From AP-15 sp963795485 (GTDB lineage: Bacteria; Pseudomonadota; Alphaproteobacteria; ATCC43930; CGMCC-115725): 64,000 nt of DNA. Positions 26,336 to 34,916 of this stretch are shown here, piece after piece. The DNA lies in the NCBI GenBank assembly GCA_963795485.1, contig CAWCIL010000008.1, positions 248,001-312,000 on the forward strand, given 5' to 3'. The first letter of the stretch is position 1, and each line of letters opens with the position of its first letter. The translations under genes were made by a program, and so were the position numbers. The notes under the pieces are model-generated. The model had not been told where the DNA came from, made no database searches, and saw only the letters and a list, made by a program, of their open reading frames with translations.

Positions 26336-27676
26336 CTAAACGTGGTGAGGCAGCGGCTTGCCGCGGGTTTCCGGCAGAAACGGGGCAACGATGACCCCGA
26401 CGATGAAGAACAGGCCGACAATCGTCGCCGCCTTGCCATAGCCGCCGAGCGCCACGATCAGGGTGCCGGCGATCAACGGGCCGGCGGCGGAGATCCAGCG
26501 CGGCGCGTTGAAGCAGAAGGCGACGGCGGTGCCGCGCATCCGGGTCGGGAACAGCTCGGGCAGCCAAATCGGCGCCCAGGACCAGATCCCGCCGGTGAAA
26601 AAGCCGAACACCGCGACGGCGGCGAGCAATGCGCCGATGCCATGAGCCCATAGATAGAGGACCGGCGTCAGGACCAGGCACATCGCATACCACAGCATCG
26701 TCGTCGGCTTGCGGCCGATCGCATCGGCGAGGAAGCCAAGGCCGATAAAGCCGAAGATCGCTACCCCGGTGCCGAGCAGCCCGGCCACCGCGGAATAGTA
26801 AGGCGCCGACAGCCCGGCTTTGGCGGCAACCGTGCCGACATAGGTCGGGACAAAGGTGGCCACCCCCCAAAAGCCGAATGTCACCGACAGCATCATCAAA
26901 AACGCGGCGATCAACCGCGGCCGGACGGCTTTGTCGAGAAACATGTCGGTGACCGTGAAGCGCGTCAGCGCCGCATCCATGCCATCGAGCGCGACGCCGC
27001 TTTGCCGCTGGGCGCGGGCCGCGCGACGGCGTTGGTCGGCCTCTTCCCAGCGCGCCGATTCCGGCATGCCCCGCCAGATCCACAGCACCAAGAGCGCCGG
27101 CAGGATCCCGACCAGGTACATGAAACGCCAGGCATTCGGCCCCATTCCGCCGATCAGCAGCCAGACGCCGGACGCGATGAAGCTGCCGATTCCGGCGCCT
27201 GATTGCAGTAGCCCGCCGCCCTTGCCGCGGGCGTGGTCCGGCCAAAGTTCGGAGACGATCGAAGCTCCGGTCGCCCATTCCGAGCCGATCCCGACGCCGA
27301 CCAGAAACCGCAATATCGCAAAAGATTCCCAATTCCACGCGATGGCGGAGAGCCCGGTGGTCAGGGAATAGGCGAGGATCGCCAGCATCATCGTCCGTTT
27401 GCGGCCGATATAGTCGGCAATGATGCCGCCGATCACCCCGCCGGTGGCCCAGCCGAAGACGGTCGTCGCCAGCACATAGCCGGCGTAGCGCGGGATCTGC
27501 GAATACTCCGAGACGCTGAGCAGTTGGTGCAGGGCGAAGCCGACGGTCAGAAACAGCGCGTAGATCTCAAAGCCGTCGAACAGCCAAGCGAGGTTCGACG
27601 CGACCAGCACCCGCCATTGCTCGCGGTTGAGGGTGCGATACCAAGGCAGAGACCCGATAAGGGCGTCTTCGTGCAC
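26336..27676 (-). CDS. MFS transporter (sugar/organic-acid type)
   Basis: A 446-residue 12-helix major facilitator. The first half has WLFDGFEIYALFLTVGF in helix 1, GGIIADYIGRKRTMML in the loop 2-3 motif and RFLVGVGIGSEWATGASIVSE in helix 5; the second half repeats with GFLADAIGRKPTTML and WLPELFPTRMRGTAVAFCFN. The D-x-x-GRK and PELFPTxxRGT signatures point to the metabolite:H+ symporter or aromatic-acid branches. The start is GTG at 27676 with a perfect AGGAGG 6 nt upstream. Its frame stays open upstream through epmA only because epmA is frameshifted. The substrate is not evident. Confidence 0.85.
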   Translation of the reverse strand: MHEDALIGSLPWYRTLNREQWRVLVASNLAWLFDGFEIYALFLTVGFALHQLLSVSEYSQIPRYAGYVLATTVFGWATGGVIGGIIADYIGRKRTMMLAILAYSLTTGLSAIAWNWESFAILRFLVGVGIGSEWATGASIVSELWPDHARGKGGGLLQSGAGIGSFIASGVWLLIGGMGPNAWRFMYLVGILPALLVLWIWRGMPESARWEEADQRRRAARAQRQSGVALDGMDAALTRFTVTDMFLDKAVRPRLIAAFLMMLSVTFGFWGVATFVPTYVGTVAAKAGLSAPYYSAVAGLLGTGVAIFGFIGLGFLADAIGRKPTTMLWYAMCLVLTPVLYLWAHGIGALLAAVAVFGFFTGGIWSWAPIWLPELFPTRMRGTAVAFCFNAPRWISAAGPLIAGTLIVALGGYGKAATIVGLFFIVGVIVAPFLPETRGKPLPHHV

Positions 27677-27821
27677 GATTGCCTCCTGTTCAGGGGCCGG
27701 TGGTCCGGCCCGTCTCTTGATTACCGGCGACGTTGTCCGTCGCTCGGCCCGCAGCCGCGGGTAAAGCCACGAACTGTCGGTCGTAATCAGCGCGCGGTCA
27801 ACCGGTTCCCGGCCTGCGAAT

Positions 27822-28867
27822 TCAGCGCACCGGCGCCCACAACACATCCTCGATGTCGTGCGGCGCCGGTCGCCAGCATGACCAGGCGGTCGAAGCCGAG
27901 CGCGATACCGGCGGCGGGCGGCATCCCATATTCGAGGGCGGCGAGGAAATCGTCGTCGATCGGGTAGATTTCGCCGTAGAGCGCCTGTTTTCTCTCTTGC
28001 TCGGCGAGAAAGCGGGTGCGCTGCTCGTCCGCGTCGGTCAGCTCGCCGAAGCCGTTGGCGAGCTCCAGACCGCAGACAAAGAGTTCGAACCGCTCGGCGA
28101 CGCGCGGGTCGTCCGGGTTGCGGCGTGCCAACGCCGCCATCGACAGCGGGTAATCGGTCAGGAAGGTCGGCGCGCCGCAGGCCGAGATGCGGCTCGATCC
28201 GTTCGAGGAAAATCCGGAAATAGAGCGCCTCCCAATCGTCGCCGGGATGCGGTTCGATGCCAATACGGCGCGCCGCCGCGGCGAGGCGCTCTGCGTCGGG
28301 CCGCAGCGGGTCGGGGGCGGTCGCCAGCAGGTCGATGCCGCAGTGCTCGCTAAATGCCTCTGCGACGCTGACTTCGTTCGACGGCAGCCGGGCGTCGGCG
28401 CTCTGCCCGCGCCACGTCAACGCCGCCGCTCCCGCCGCCTGCTGGCAGGTGCGCAGCAAGCCCACGCAATCCTCGGTCAGCTGGCGCCAGGAGGCACCGG
28501 CGCGGTACCATTCGAGCATCGAAAATTCGGGATGATGGGCGCCGCCGCGCTCGCCATCGCGGTACACGTGCCCTAGCTGCCAGATCCGCGGCATGCCGGC
28601 GACCAGCAGCTTTTTCATCGCGAATTCCGGCGAGGTATGGAGATAGCGGCGCAAGCTTCGGCCGTCGCGCGGATCGTGCAGCCGGGTGGCGAAAGCCTTC
28701 AGATGCGGTTCGAGCCCGGGGCTTAGCTGCAGCGCGGGCGTGTCGACCTCGACAAAACCGCCCGCGGCGAAGAACTCGCGCACTGCGACGAGCATCCGGC
28801 CGCGCTGCTCGAGCCGCTCGCGCCGCCGGGCGAAGCGCTCCGGCCGCCACCATTCCCGCATTGGCAC
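27822..28867 (-). CDS. epmA: EF-P lysine aminoacylase (GenX/PoxA type), two frameshifts
   Basis: A class II lysyl-tRNA-synthetase paralogue lacking the anticodon-binding domain; it attaches (beta-)lysine to a conserved Lys of elongation factor P. Motif 1 is FFAAGGFVEVDTPAL near 33, motif 2 RYLHTSPEFAMKKLLVAG near 74 through HVYRDGERGGAHHPEFSMLEWY near 100, and motif 3 GMPPAAGIALGFDRLVMLATG near the end. Extra bases near 28195 and near 27867 break the frame; after the second, APHDIEDVLWAPVR leads to a TGA at 27822-27824. Repaired length is about 348 residues. It is divergent from efp, the gene for its substrate, separated by only 85 nt. Confidence 0.9.
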
Positions 28868-28878
28868 CGCCCTCCTTC

Positions 28879-28906
28879 TTGCCGTGGGGCCGCCCCGTGC
28901 TAATTT
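28879..28906 (+). promoter_or_regulatory. Candidate promoter for efp
   Basis: TTGCCG (28879-28884), a 16-bp spacer and TAATTT (28901-28906) form a moderate sigma70-type promoter pointing at efp, about 46 nt before its ATG. It lies inside the 85-nt spacer shared with epmA. Confidence 0.45.
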
Positions 28907-28952
28907 CTCGACAGCAGCGGCACTCGATCGCGCCCTTCCAGGATCTCATCGC

Positions 28953-29519
28953 ATGAAGATCAACGCCATCGACATCAAGCCGGGCAACGTCCTCGAATAC
29001 CAGGGCAAGCTGTGGATCGTGCTGAAGCGCGACCTGGTCCAGCCCGGCAAGGGCGGCGCCTTCGCCCAGGTCGAGATGCGCGATCTGCGCGGCGGCACCA
29101 AGCTCAACGACCGCTTTCGAACCCAGGAGACTGTCGAGCGCGTCCGGCTCGACGAAAAGGAGATGCAGTTTCTGTTCATGGAAGGCGGGCAGGCGACATT
29201 CATGGACAACGACAGCTTCGAGCAGATCGCGATCCCGACCGAGATGATCGGCGATCCAGCCGATTTCCTGCGCGATGGGATGGTCTGCACGGTGATGCTG
29301 CACGAAGGCACCCCGCTCTCGGTCGAATTGCCGCCGAGCGTGACGATGGAGGTGGTCGAGGCCGACCCGGTGGTGCGCGGCCAGACCGCGTCCTCCTCAT
29401 ACAAGCCGGGCAAGCTCGACAACGGCCGCCGGGTGATGATCCCGCCCTATATCGAGGCCGGCACCCGCATCGTCGTCAGCACCGCCGACGGCAGCTATAT
29501 GGAACGGGCGAAAGACTGA
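28953..29519 (+). CDS. efp: Elongation factor P
   Basis: A 188-residue EF-P that rescues ribosomes stalled at polyproline. Domain I holds the modification loop DLVQPGKGGAFAQVE with Lys33 at the tip, the residue that EpmA lysylates, matching the divergent epmA gene. Domains II and III follow (FMEGGQATFMDNDSFEQI; LPPSVTMEVVEADP; PPYIEAGTRIVVSTADG ending SYMERAKD). The frame is intact. Full activity by this route normally also needs a lysine 2,3-aminomutase (EpmB), which is not in the window. The next gene is suhB, a frequent neighbour in alphaproteobacteria. Confidence 0.97.
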   Translation: MKINAIDIKPGNVLEYQGKLWIVLKRDLVQPGKGGAFAQVEMRDLRGGTKLNDRFRTQETVERVRLDEKEMQFLFMEGGQATFMDNDSFEQIAIPTEMIGDPADFLRDGMVCTVMLHEGTPLSVELPPSVTMEVVEADPVVRGQTASSSYKPGKLDNGRRVMIPPYIEAGTRIVVSTADGSYMERAKD

Positions 29520-29564
29520 AGGGCATCGGCGGTCAGGAGAGGCGTGGCAGGTGGTCCCCTCACC

Positions 29565-29591
29565 ACCCTCTCCCGCATTGCGGGAGAGGGT
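29565..29591. repeat. Dispersed palindromic repeat, copy 4 (perfect hairpin)
   Basis: ACCCTCTCCCGC (29565-29576), loop ATT and GCGGGAGAGGGT (29580-29591) form a perfect 12-bp stem with a 3-nt loop in the spacer between efp and suhB. No T-run follows, so it is more likely a repeat element or mRNA-stabilising hairpin than a simple terminator. Confidence 0.65.
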
Positions 29592-29645
29592 CCCGAGCGC
29601 AGCACGGCGGGTAAGAGTGGCTCCCCAAGTTAGAAAGCAAGTGTA

Positions 29646-30587
29646 ATGGTGATGCGCTCGCCGGTGATGAACGTGATGGCGGATGCCGCGCTGAAGGCGG
29701 CGCGCGGCCTGATGCGCGATTTCGGCGAGGTCGAGCAGCTCCAGGTCTCGGTCAAGGGCCCCGGCGAATTCGTCTCGACCGCCGACCTCAAGGCCGAGCG
29801 CACGTTGCGGACCGAGCTGACCCGCGCCCGCCCCGGCTACTCGCTGCTGTTCGAGGAAGGCGGCGCCGAAGCGGGAGCGGACCCGCGCCACCGCTGGATC
29901 GTCGATCCGCTCGACGGCACCACCAATTTCCTGCACGGCATCCCGCATTTCGCGATCTCGATCGCGCTCGAGCGCGACGGCGAGATCGTCGCCGGCTTGG
30001 TCTACGAGCCGACGCGGGACGAGATGTACTGGGCGGAAAAGGGGCTGGGCGCCTACGTCAACGACCGGCGGCTCAGGGTGTCGGCGCGGCGGCGGCTCGG
30101 CGATGCGGTGATCGGCACCGGCATGCCGTTCGGCGAGCGCGGCGAGCGCCCGGCCTATCTCGCGAGCCTGGCGGCGGTTATGGCCGCCACCAGCGGGGTG
30201 CGGCGCATGGGCGCCGCCGCGCTCGATCTCGCCTATGTCGCCGCCGGCCGGTACGAGGGTTTCTGGGAGTTCGGCCTGAAGCCGTGGGACATCGCCGCCG
30301 GGCTGCTGCTGGTGCGCGAGGCGGGCGGCTATGTCAGCGACCTCTCCGGCGGCCACGCGATGATGGCGAACGGCGACGTCCTTGCCGCCAACGATCATCT
30401 CCATCTTCCGCTCGCGGCGCTGATCCGCGAGGCGACACGCGGCCGCCCGCGCGGCGGAGTCTGGTGCGGCCCGAAAATCTGTGATAGTCTGCGCCCAGAT
30501 GGGTTCGGGGGTAGGGTCGCGCGAAATATGGATCGTGCTCGACCGGCTGGCGCGCTGCGGACCGGCTCGCTCGGGATTTGGGCATGA
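29646..30587 (+). CDS. suhB: Inositol monophosphatase family protein
   Basis: Mg/Li-sensitive phosphatase of the FIG/IMPase fold; SuhB homologues also act in ribosome and antitermination biology. The metal motif 1 is WIVDPLDGTTNFLHGIP near residue 79, with EEGG at 71, and motif 2 is EFGLKPWDIAAGLLLVREAGG near 206. The N-terminal MNVMADAALKAARGLMRDFGEVE is typical. The frame runs to 313 residues, about 50 more than usual; the extra tail after LIREATRGR is GC-rich and unlike the family. It ends in an ATGA overlap with the next gene. Either the tail is real coupling or an indel hides an earlier stop near 30479-30485. Confidence 0.88.
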   Translation: MVMRSPVMNVMADAALKAARGLMRDFGEVEQLQVSVKGPGEFVSTADLKAERTLRTELTRARPGYSLLFEEGGAEAGADPRHRWIVDPLDGTTNFLHGIPHFAISIALERDGEIVAGLVYEPTRDEMYWAEKGLGAYVNDRRLRVSARRRLGDAVIGTGMPFGERGERPAYLASLAAVMAATSGVRRMGAAALDLAYVAAGRYEGFWEFGLKPWDIAAGLLLVREAGGYVSDLSGGHAMMANGDVLAANDHLHLPLAALIREATRGRPRGGVWCGPKICDSLRPDGFGGRVARNMDRARPAGALRTGSLGIWA

Positions 30588-31742
30588 ACCGCTCGCGCCG
30601 CTTTCTGGTGCGGATGACGATATTCCTGGTGCTGGTCGCGGCCTTGGCGGCGGTGCTCGGGCCGTTCGCTGGCGGTCGCCTTTATGGGCAATCCCGGCAT
30701 CAACGGCGTCATCCTCGGCATTCTCCTGGCCGGCATCATCTACATCTTCCGCCAGGTGCTGCTGCTCAATCCCGAGATCGACTGGATCGAGAGTTTCGCC
30801 ACCGCGAGGCGGGCGGCGAGGAGCCGATCTCGGCCCGCCGCCCGGCGCCGCGGCTGTTGGCGCCGATGGCGCGGATGCTGGGCACCCGCCAGGTCGGCCG
30901 CGTCAGCCTGTCGGCGAGCTCGCTGCAGACCCTGCTCGACGGCATCGGCTCGCGGCTCGACGAAACCCGCGAGACCTCGCGCTACCTGATCGGCGTGCTG
31001 GTCTTTCTCGGCCTGCTCGGCACCTTCTACGGGCTGTTGGAAACGGTGCGCTCGGTCGGCGGCGTGATCGGCGGGTTGAATGTCGGCGGCAACGATCTCG
31101 CCCGCGCCTTCGCCAATCTCAAATCCGGGCTCGAATCGCCGCTGGCCGGGATGAGGACCGCGTTCAGCTCGTCGTTGTTCGGGCTCGCCGGCAGGCTCGT
31201 TCTGGGCTTTCTCGACCTCCAGGCCGGGCCAGGCGCAGAACCGCTTCTACAACGATCTCGAAGAGTGGCTGTCGACCTATACGAGGCTGTCGGGCGGCGG
31301 CCTCGGCGACAGCGGCGATGCGTCGGTGCCGGCCTATATCCAGGCGCTGCTCGAGCAGACCGCCGACAGCCTCGAAAATCTGCAGCGCATCATGGCCCGC
31401 GGCGAGGAGAGCCGGATCGGCGCCAATTCCACCCTGACCAACCTGGCCGATCGGCTCGGCGTGCTCGGCGACCAGATGAAGGCCGGGCAGATGCTGATGC
31501 TGCGGCTCGCCGAAAACCAGCTCGACCTGAAGCCGGCACTGGGCCGCCTCGCCGACATCGTCGACAATTCGGCCGGGCAGGACGACGCGTTGCGCGGCCA
31601 TTTGCGCAACATCGAGGCCTATACCGCGCGGCTGACCGAGGATCTGGCGCAGGGCCGGGCGCAGAGCGTGCAGGAACTGCGCGGCGAGATCCGTATCCTC
31701 GCCCGCACTATCGCTGCGTTGGCCGAAGAAGGCCGGCGCTGA
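30584..31742 (+). CDS. MotA/TolQ/ExbB-like proton-channel protein with coiled-coil tail, frameshifted
   Basis: Inner-membrane protein of the proton-channel superfamily. A TM pair at the N-terminus (MTIFLVLVAALAAVLG; NGVILGILLAGIIYIFRQVLLL) precedes a cytoplasmic segment and a second TM pair: YLIGVLVFLGLLGTFYGLLETV and SPLAGMRTAFSSSLFGLAG followed by LVLGFLDLQAG, the MotA/TolQ fingerprint. The C-terminal ~140 residues are long heptad-like helices (SLENLQRIMARGEE to AEEGRR). At least three single-base shifts (about 30670-30690, 30800 and 31220) split the gene; the parts join naturally. It starts in an ATGA overlap with suhB and ends 21 nt before the MotB-like gene, so the pair should form one ion-driven complex. 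Confidence 0.8.
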
Positions 31743-31763
31743 ACCCGTACGCACTGCCGAACC

Positions 31764-32793
31764 ATGCCCCTCGCCCGCAGAATTTCCCGTCGGCCGAGCA
31801 TCGACATCTGGCCCGGCTTCGTCGACGCGCTGTCGCAGCTGTTGATGGTGATCATCTTTATTCTGCTGGTGTTCACTGCCGGCCAGTTTTATCTGTCGGC
31901 GGCATTGTCCGGGCGCGACCAGGCGCTGCACAAATTGCAGCATCAGGTTGATCAGCTGGCCGACCTGCTGTCCCTCGAAAAGCGCACCAACAGCGCGCTG
32001 CGCCGGGGCGCGACCGCAGCTTACGGCCCAGCTCCAAGGCGCCGAGACCGCGCGCGACCGGCTGAACGCGCAGATCGTCGGCCTTACCGCCAAAGCCAGC
32101 CAGGCGGCGAAGCGGGCCGATCAAACGACAGCCCAGCTGACCGCGCAGAAGCAGCTCAGTGCGAATGCTCTGACAGAGGTCGACCAGCTGAACGAGCAGA
32201 TCGCGGCGTTGCGCCAGCAGCTTGCGTCGATCGCGGCGGCGCTCGACATCTCCCAAACCAAGGTCAAGACCCAGCAGGGCCAGATCTCCGACCTCGGCCA
32301 GAAGCTCAATGTCGCTCTGGCCAGCAAGGTCGAGGAGCTGGCTCGCTATCGCTCCGAATTCTTTGGCAAGCTGCGCGAAATCCTCGGCAAGCGGCCGGAC
32401 ATCCACATCGTCGGCGACCGTTTTGTGTTCCAATCGGAGGTGTTGTTTGCGCCGGGCAGCGCCGATCTGACTGCCGCCGCCAAAAAAGATCTCGATCCGG
32501 TGATCAGCACGCTGAAACAGATCGCCGCGGAGATCCCAACCGACATAAACTGGGTCCTGGAGGTCAGCGGCTATACCGACAAGCGTCCGATCAACACGCC
32601 GCAGTTTCCGTCGAACTGGGAATTGTCGACCGCCCGCGCGCTGTCGGTGGTGCGCTATGCGATAAGGCAGGGCATCCCAGCCGACCGGCTCGTGGGGGCG
32701 GGTTTCGCCGACACCCAGCCGATCGATCCTGGCGACACCCCCGCGGCCTATGCCCGCAATCGGCGCATCGAGCTGAAGCTGACCCAGCGGTGA
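31764..32793 (+). CDS. MotB/OmpA-domain protein, frameshifted
   Basis: Partner of the preceding channel protein. A single N-terminal TM (DIWPGFVDALSQLLMVIIFI) carries an Asp at the position of the proton-binding Asp of MotB. A periplasmic coiled coil of about 170 residues follows (QLTAQLQGAETARDRLN, then Gln/Ala-rich heptads), ending in an OmpA-like peptidoglycan-binding domain: VLFAPGSADLTAAAKKDLD, LEVSGYTDKRPI, NWELSTARALSVVRYAI, FADTQPIDP and NRRIELKL. One extra base near 32008 shifts the frame at the start of the coiled coil. No flagellar or tol gene adjoins, so neither a motor nor a Tol role can be assigned; a general energised envelope link to peptidoglycan is inferred. Confidence 0.85.
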
Positions 32794-32819
32794 TCTGTGG
32801 CCCCACCAGCTCGCCCGCA

Positions 32820-33000
32820 CGACCAACGTCGTCGACCCGTCGATGCGGAGCCAGGCCGCCGACTATGCCAAACAGGTGTTCGACAGCTGCATGCAGCAGA
32901 AGGGGTTCAAGAAGCCGGCTGACATCCGGCCGATCCCGACCTGCGCGCAGGCTCAAGGAAAGCCCCAGGGCCCCCAGTCCCAGTCCTGCTGGTTCATGAT
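32820..33000 (+). pseudogene. Possible remnant of a small cysteine-containing protein
   Basis: Directly after the MotB-like stop, one frame reads SQAADYAKQVFDSCMQQKGF, which resembles the C-terminal CMxxKGF/Y signature of small bacterial lipoproteins. There is no in-frame start with a ribosome site, and the frame continues into the antisense of the lipoprotein gene. It may be a 5'-truncated gene or a coincidental frame. Confidence 0.25.
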
Positions 33001-33348
33001 CGCGGTCATCTGGTTTTCGTTGGCGATCTGTCGGGCAAACATCTCCTGCTTGTAGGCGTCCCAGTTCTGCTGGGTCCCGAAATAGAGGCAATCGCAGTCG
33101 AGCGGATCGGCGTAGCGGTAAACCGGACTGCCGTTTCGGATGTGGATGACGAAGCGGTTCGGCGGCAAGGTCTTCATCGCTGCCAGGCAATGCGGCGAAC
33201 CGGCTGGCCTCATCTGAAATCCGGCAGCGGCGAGCAGATCCTCCTTCTGCCCGACCTGGGTCTGCTGGCTGACGCAGCCCGCAATCCCTAGCAGCGCCAC
33301 GGTCAGCAGCGGCACCACCGCGGCGCAAGAACAAAATCGTTGGGTCAC
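32953..33348 (-). CDS. Putative lipoprotein, unknown function
   Basis: About 131 residues with a lipoprotein signal: a hydrophobic stretch VVPLLTVALLGIAGC ending in a good lipobox (Leu-x-Gly/Ala-Cys) with the lipidated Cys near residue 22. The mature part has an SPVYRYADPLDCDCLYFGTQ segment with two close cysteines, a short NQMTAIMNQQ helix and an aromatic C-terminus, DWDWGPWGFP. The GTG at 33348 best fits the signal peptide; the ribosome site is weak, so the start is uncertain. Convergent with the MotB-like gene, whose end lies 159 nt away. I do not recognise the family. Confidence 0.6.
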   Translation of the reverse strand: MTQRFCSCAAVVPLLTVALLGIAGCVSQQTQVGQKEDLLAAAGFQMRPAGSPHCLAAMKTLPPNRFVIHIRNGSPVYRYADPLDCDCLYFGTQQNWDAYKQEMFARQIANENQMTAIMNQQDWDWGPWGFP

Positions 33349-33505
33349 CCAGTGGCACCTGTCCAAAACCGCGCATTGATAATAGTCGGGCACGCGCTGC
33401 CGGTGCAACACGGCGGGTCTGCCTAGCCCGGGGCAGCGATCTTGCCGCAGCGCGCAGAGCACAAGATCGATCGCTTCGCGGAGCAAGGGGAGGAGGGCGG
33501 GTAAT

Positions 33506-34351
33506 CTACAGCATCGGCAGGTCGTGTTGACGGCGGCCGCGCGGGAAGGCGACGTCGATCCGGGCGATCTCCTCTGGCGAAAGGGCGAGATCGCCCGCGC
33601 CGGCATTTTCCTCGACATGCTCGGGCACGGACGCCTTGGGAATGGTGAAGACCGACGGCCGTCGGATCAGAAAGGCCAGCGCCACCTGACGCGGCGTCGC
33701 ATCATGCGCGGCGGCGATCTCGGCCAGCACCCGACCGCCCGCCGTGTGCAGACCGGGAAAGCGGCTGTGGCCGAACGGGCTGTAGGCGACCACGGCTGTC
33801 TCGTGCTGCTCGCACCAGGGGACCACGGCATGCTCGATACCGCGCTCCAGCAGGTGACAGAGCACCTGATTGCAGGCGATGCGCTCGACGCCGGCGATCC
33901 CAAGAGCCTGATCGAGATCGCCCATGTCGAAATTGCTGACGCCCCAGCTGAGGATCTTGCCCTCGGCCCGCAATTCCGCGAAGGCCCCAACCGTCTCGGC
34001 CAGCGGATGCGGCCCGCGCCAGTGCAGCAGGTAGCAATCGATCCGGTCCGTGCGCAGGCGTCTCAGCGAGCGTTCGCAGGCGGCGCGCGTGCCCGACCGA
34101 GACGCATTCTGCGGCAGCACCTTGGATACCAGGAAGGCCTCGTCGCGGCGGCCGGCGATCGCCTCGCCGATGATCTCTTCGGCGATGCCCGAGCCGTACA
34201 TCTCGGCGGTGTCGATATGGTTCATGCCGAGATCGAGGCCACGGCGCAGGGCGGCGATCGCCGTCGGGCGATGGGCCTGTTCGAAATACCAGGTGCCCAT
34301 GCCGATGACCGAGACCTCACGCCCGGTCGATCCGAACACTCTGCGTTGCAT
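33506..34351 (-). CDS. Aldo/keto reductase
   Basis: A 281-residue NADPH-dependent aldo/keto reductase with a TIM-barrel fold. The catalytic tetrad is visible: Asp and Tyr in MNHIDTAEMYGSG near residues 44-56, Lys in FLVSKVLPQNA near 77 and His in CYLLHWRGPHP near 109. Further family features are SWGVSNFDMGDL near 137, VVAYSPFGHSRFPG near 189 and the coenzyme loop FTIPKASVPEHVEENAGA near 237. The closest named relatives are 2,5-diketo-gluconate-reductase-like and YvgN-like enzymes. The frame is intact. Upstream on the same strand is a remnant of a DJ-1/PfpI gene. Confidence 0.9.
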   Translation of the reverse strand: MQRRVFGSTGREVSVIGMGTWYFEQAHRPTAIAALRRGLDLGMNHIDTAEMYGSGIAEEIIGEAIAGRRDEAFLVSKVLPQNASRSGTRAACERSLRRLRTDRIDCYLLHWRGPHPLAETVGAFAELRAEGKILSWGVSNFDMGDLDQALGIAGVERIACNQVLCHLLERGIEHAVVPWCEQHETAVVAYSPFGHSRFPGLHTAGGRVLAEIAAAHDATPRQVALAFLIRRPSVFTIPKASVPEHVEENAGAGDLALSPEEIARIDVAFPRGRRQHDLPML

Positions 34352-34383
34352 CGCCGTACTCCGTGGTGCCGAGGGAGCCTATG

Positions 34384-34496
34384 CCGCGGGAGCCTTTGTC
34401 CTCGCCGGGAATGTCGTCGGGCTTGCGGCCGGTCACGAGATTACCATCGCGGACGGCCTCCTGGTCGACCCAATCCGCTGATTTGAGCCGTTGCAT
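34384..34496 (-). pseudogene. C-terminal remnant of a DJ-1/PfpI-family protein
   Basis: One frame reads ADWVDQEAVRDGNLVTGRKP followed by DDIP, the characteristic C-terminal strand-turn-helix of PfpI/DJ-1 proteins (WVDxEVVxDGNLxTSRKPDDxP). Only about 35 residues survive: a TAA lies in frame just upstream of the ATG at 34496, and the catalytic Cys/His part of the domain is absent. The end of the family sequence after DDIP is also lost. It lies between acyP and the aldo/keto reductase. Confidence 0.5.
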
Positions 34497-34640
34497 ATCC
34501 GTCGCGGCGGATTAGCCCGGCCCGGCGGCAAAACACCTTGACGGACGTCATCTTTCCGAGGTCAACGAGCAAAGCCGATCGATCGCTCCGCCAGCTGCCG
34601 CCGGCGCGAACAATGTGATCGGAGGGCGAGAGAGGGCGCG

Positions 34641-34916
34641 ATGACGACGGTTCGGCTGCGGGTCAAAGGACGGGTGCAGGGCGTCGGCTATCGCCTATGG
34701 GCGATCGAGGCTGCGGTCGGACTCGGGCTGCGCGGCTGGGTGCGCAACCGCGCCGACGGCTCGGTAGAGGCGGTGGCGATCGGCACGCCGCAAGATGTCG
34801 CGGCCATGATCGAAATGTGCCGACAAGGCCCGCGAGGCGCGCAGGTCAACGAGGTGACCGTCGCAGACGCCACCGACGACGGCAGCCTCGGCTTTACGGC
34901 GCACCCGACCCAATAA
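34641..34916 (+). CDS. acyP: Acylphosphatase
   Basis: A 91-residue acylphosphatase, the usual size, hydrolysing acyl phosphates such as acetyl-phosphate. The phosphate-binding loop with catalytic Arg is GRVQGVGYRLW near residues 10-20, and the catalytic Asn is in LRGWVRNRADGSVEA near 32-45. The C-terminal strand is LGFTAHPTQ. GGAGGGCGAGAG lies about 6-15 nt before the ATG. It is convergent with rplQ, with just 9 nt between the two stop codons and no hairpin in that gap. Confidence 0.95.
   Translation: MTTVRLRVKGRVQGVGYRLWAIEAAVGLGLRGWVRNRADGSVEAVAIGTPQDVAAMIEMCRQGPRGAQVNEVTVADATDDGSLGFTAHPTQ

Noticed and set aside
30584..32793. Zorya-type anti-phage system (ZorA/ZorB)
   Set aside because: The channel/anchor architecture is similar, but no ZorC, ZorD or ZorE-like nuclease/helicase gene is nearby; the neighbours are suhB and a lipoprotein.
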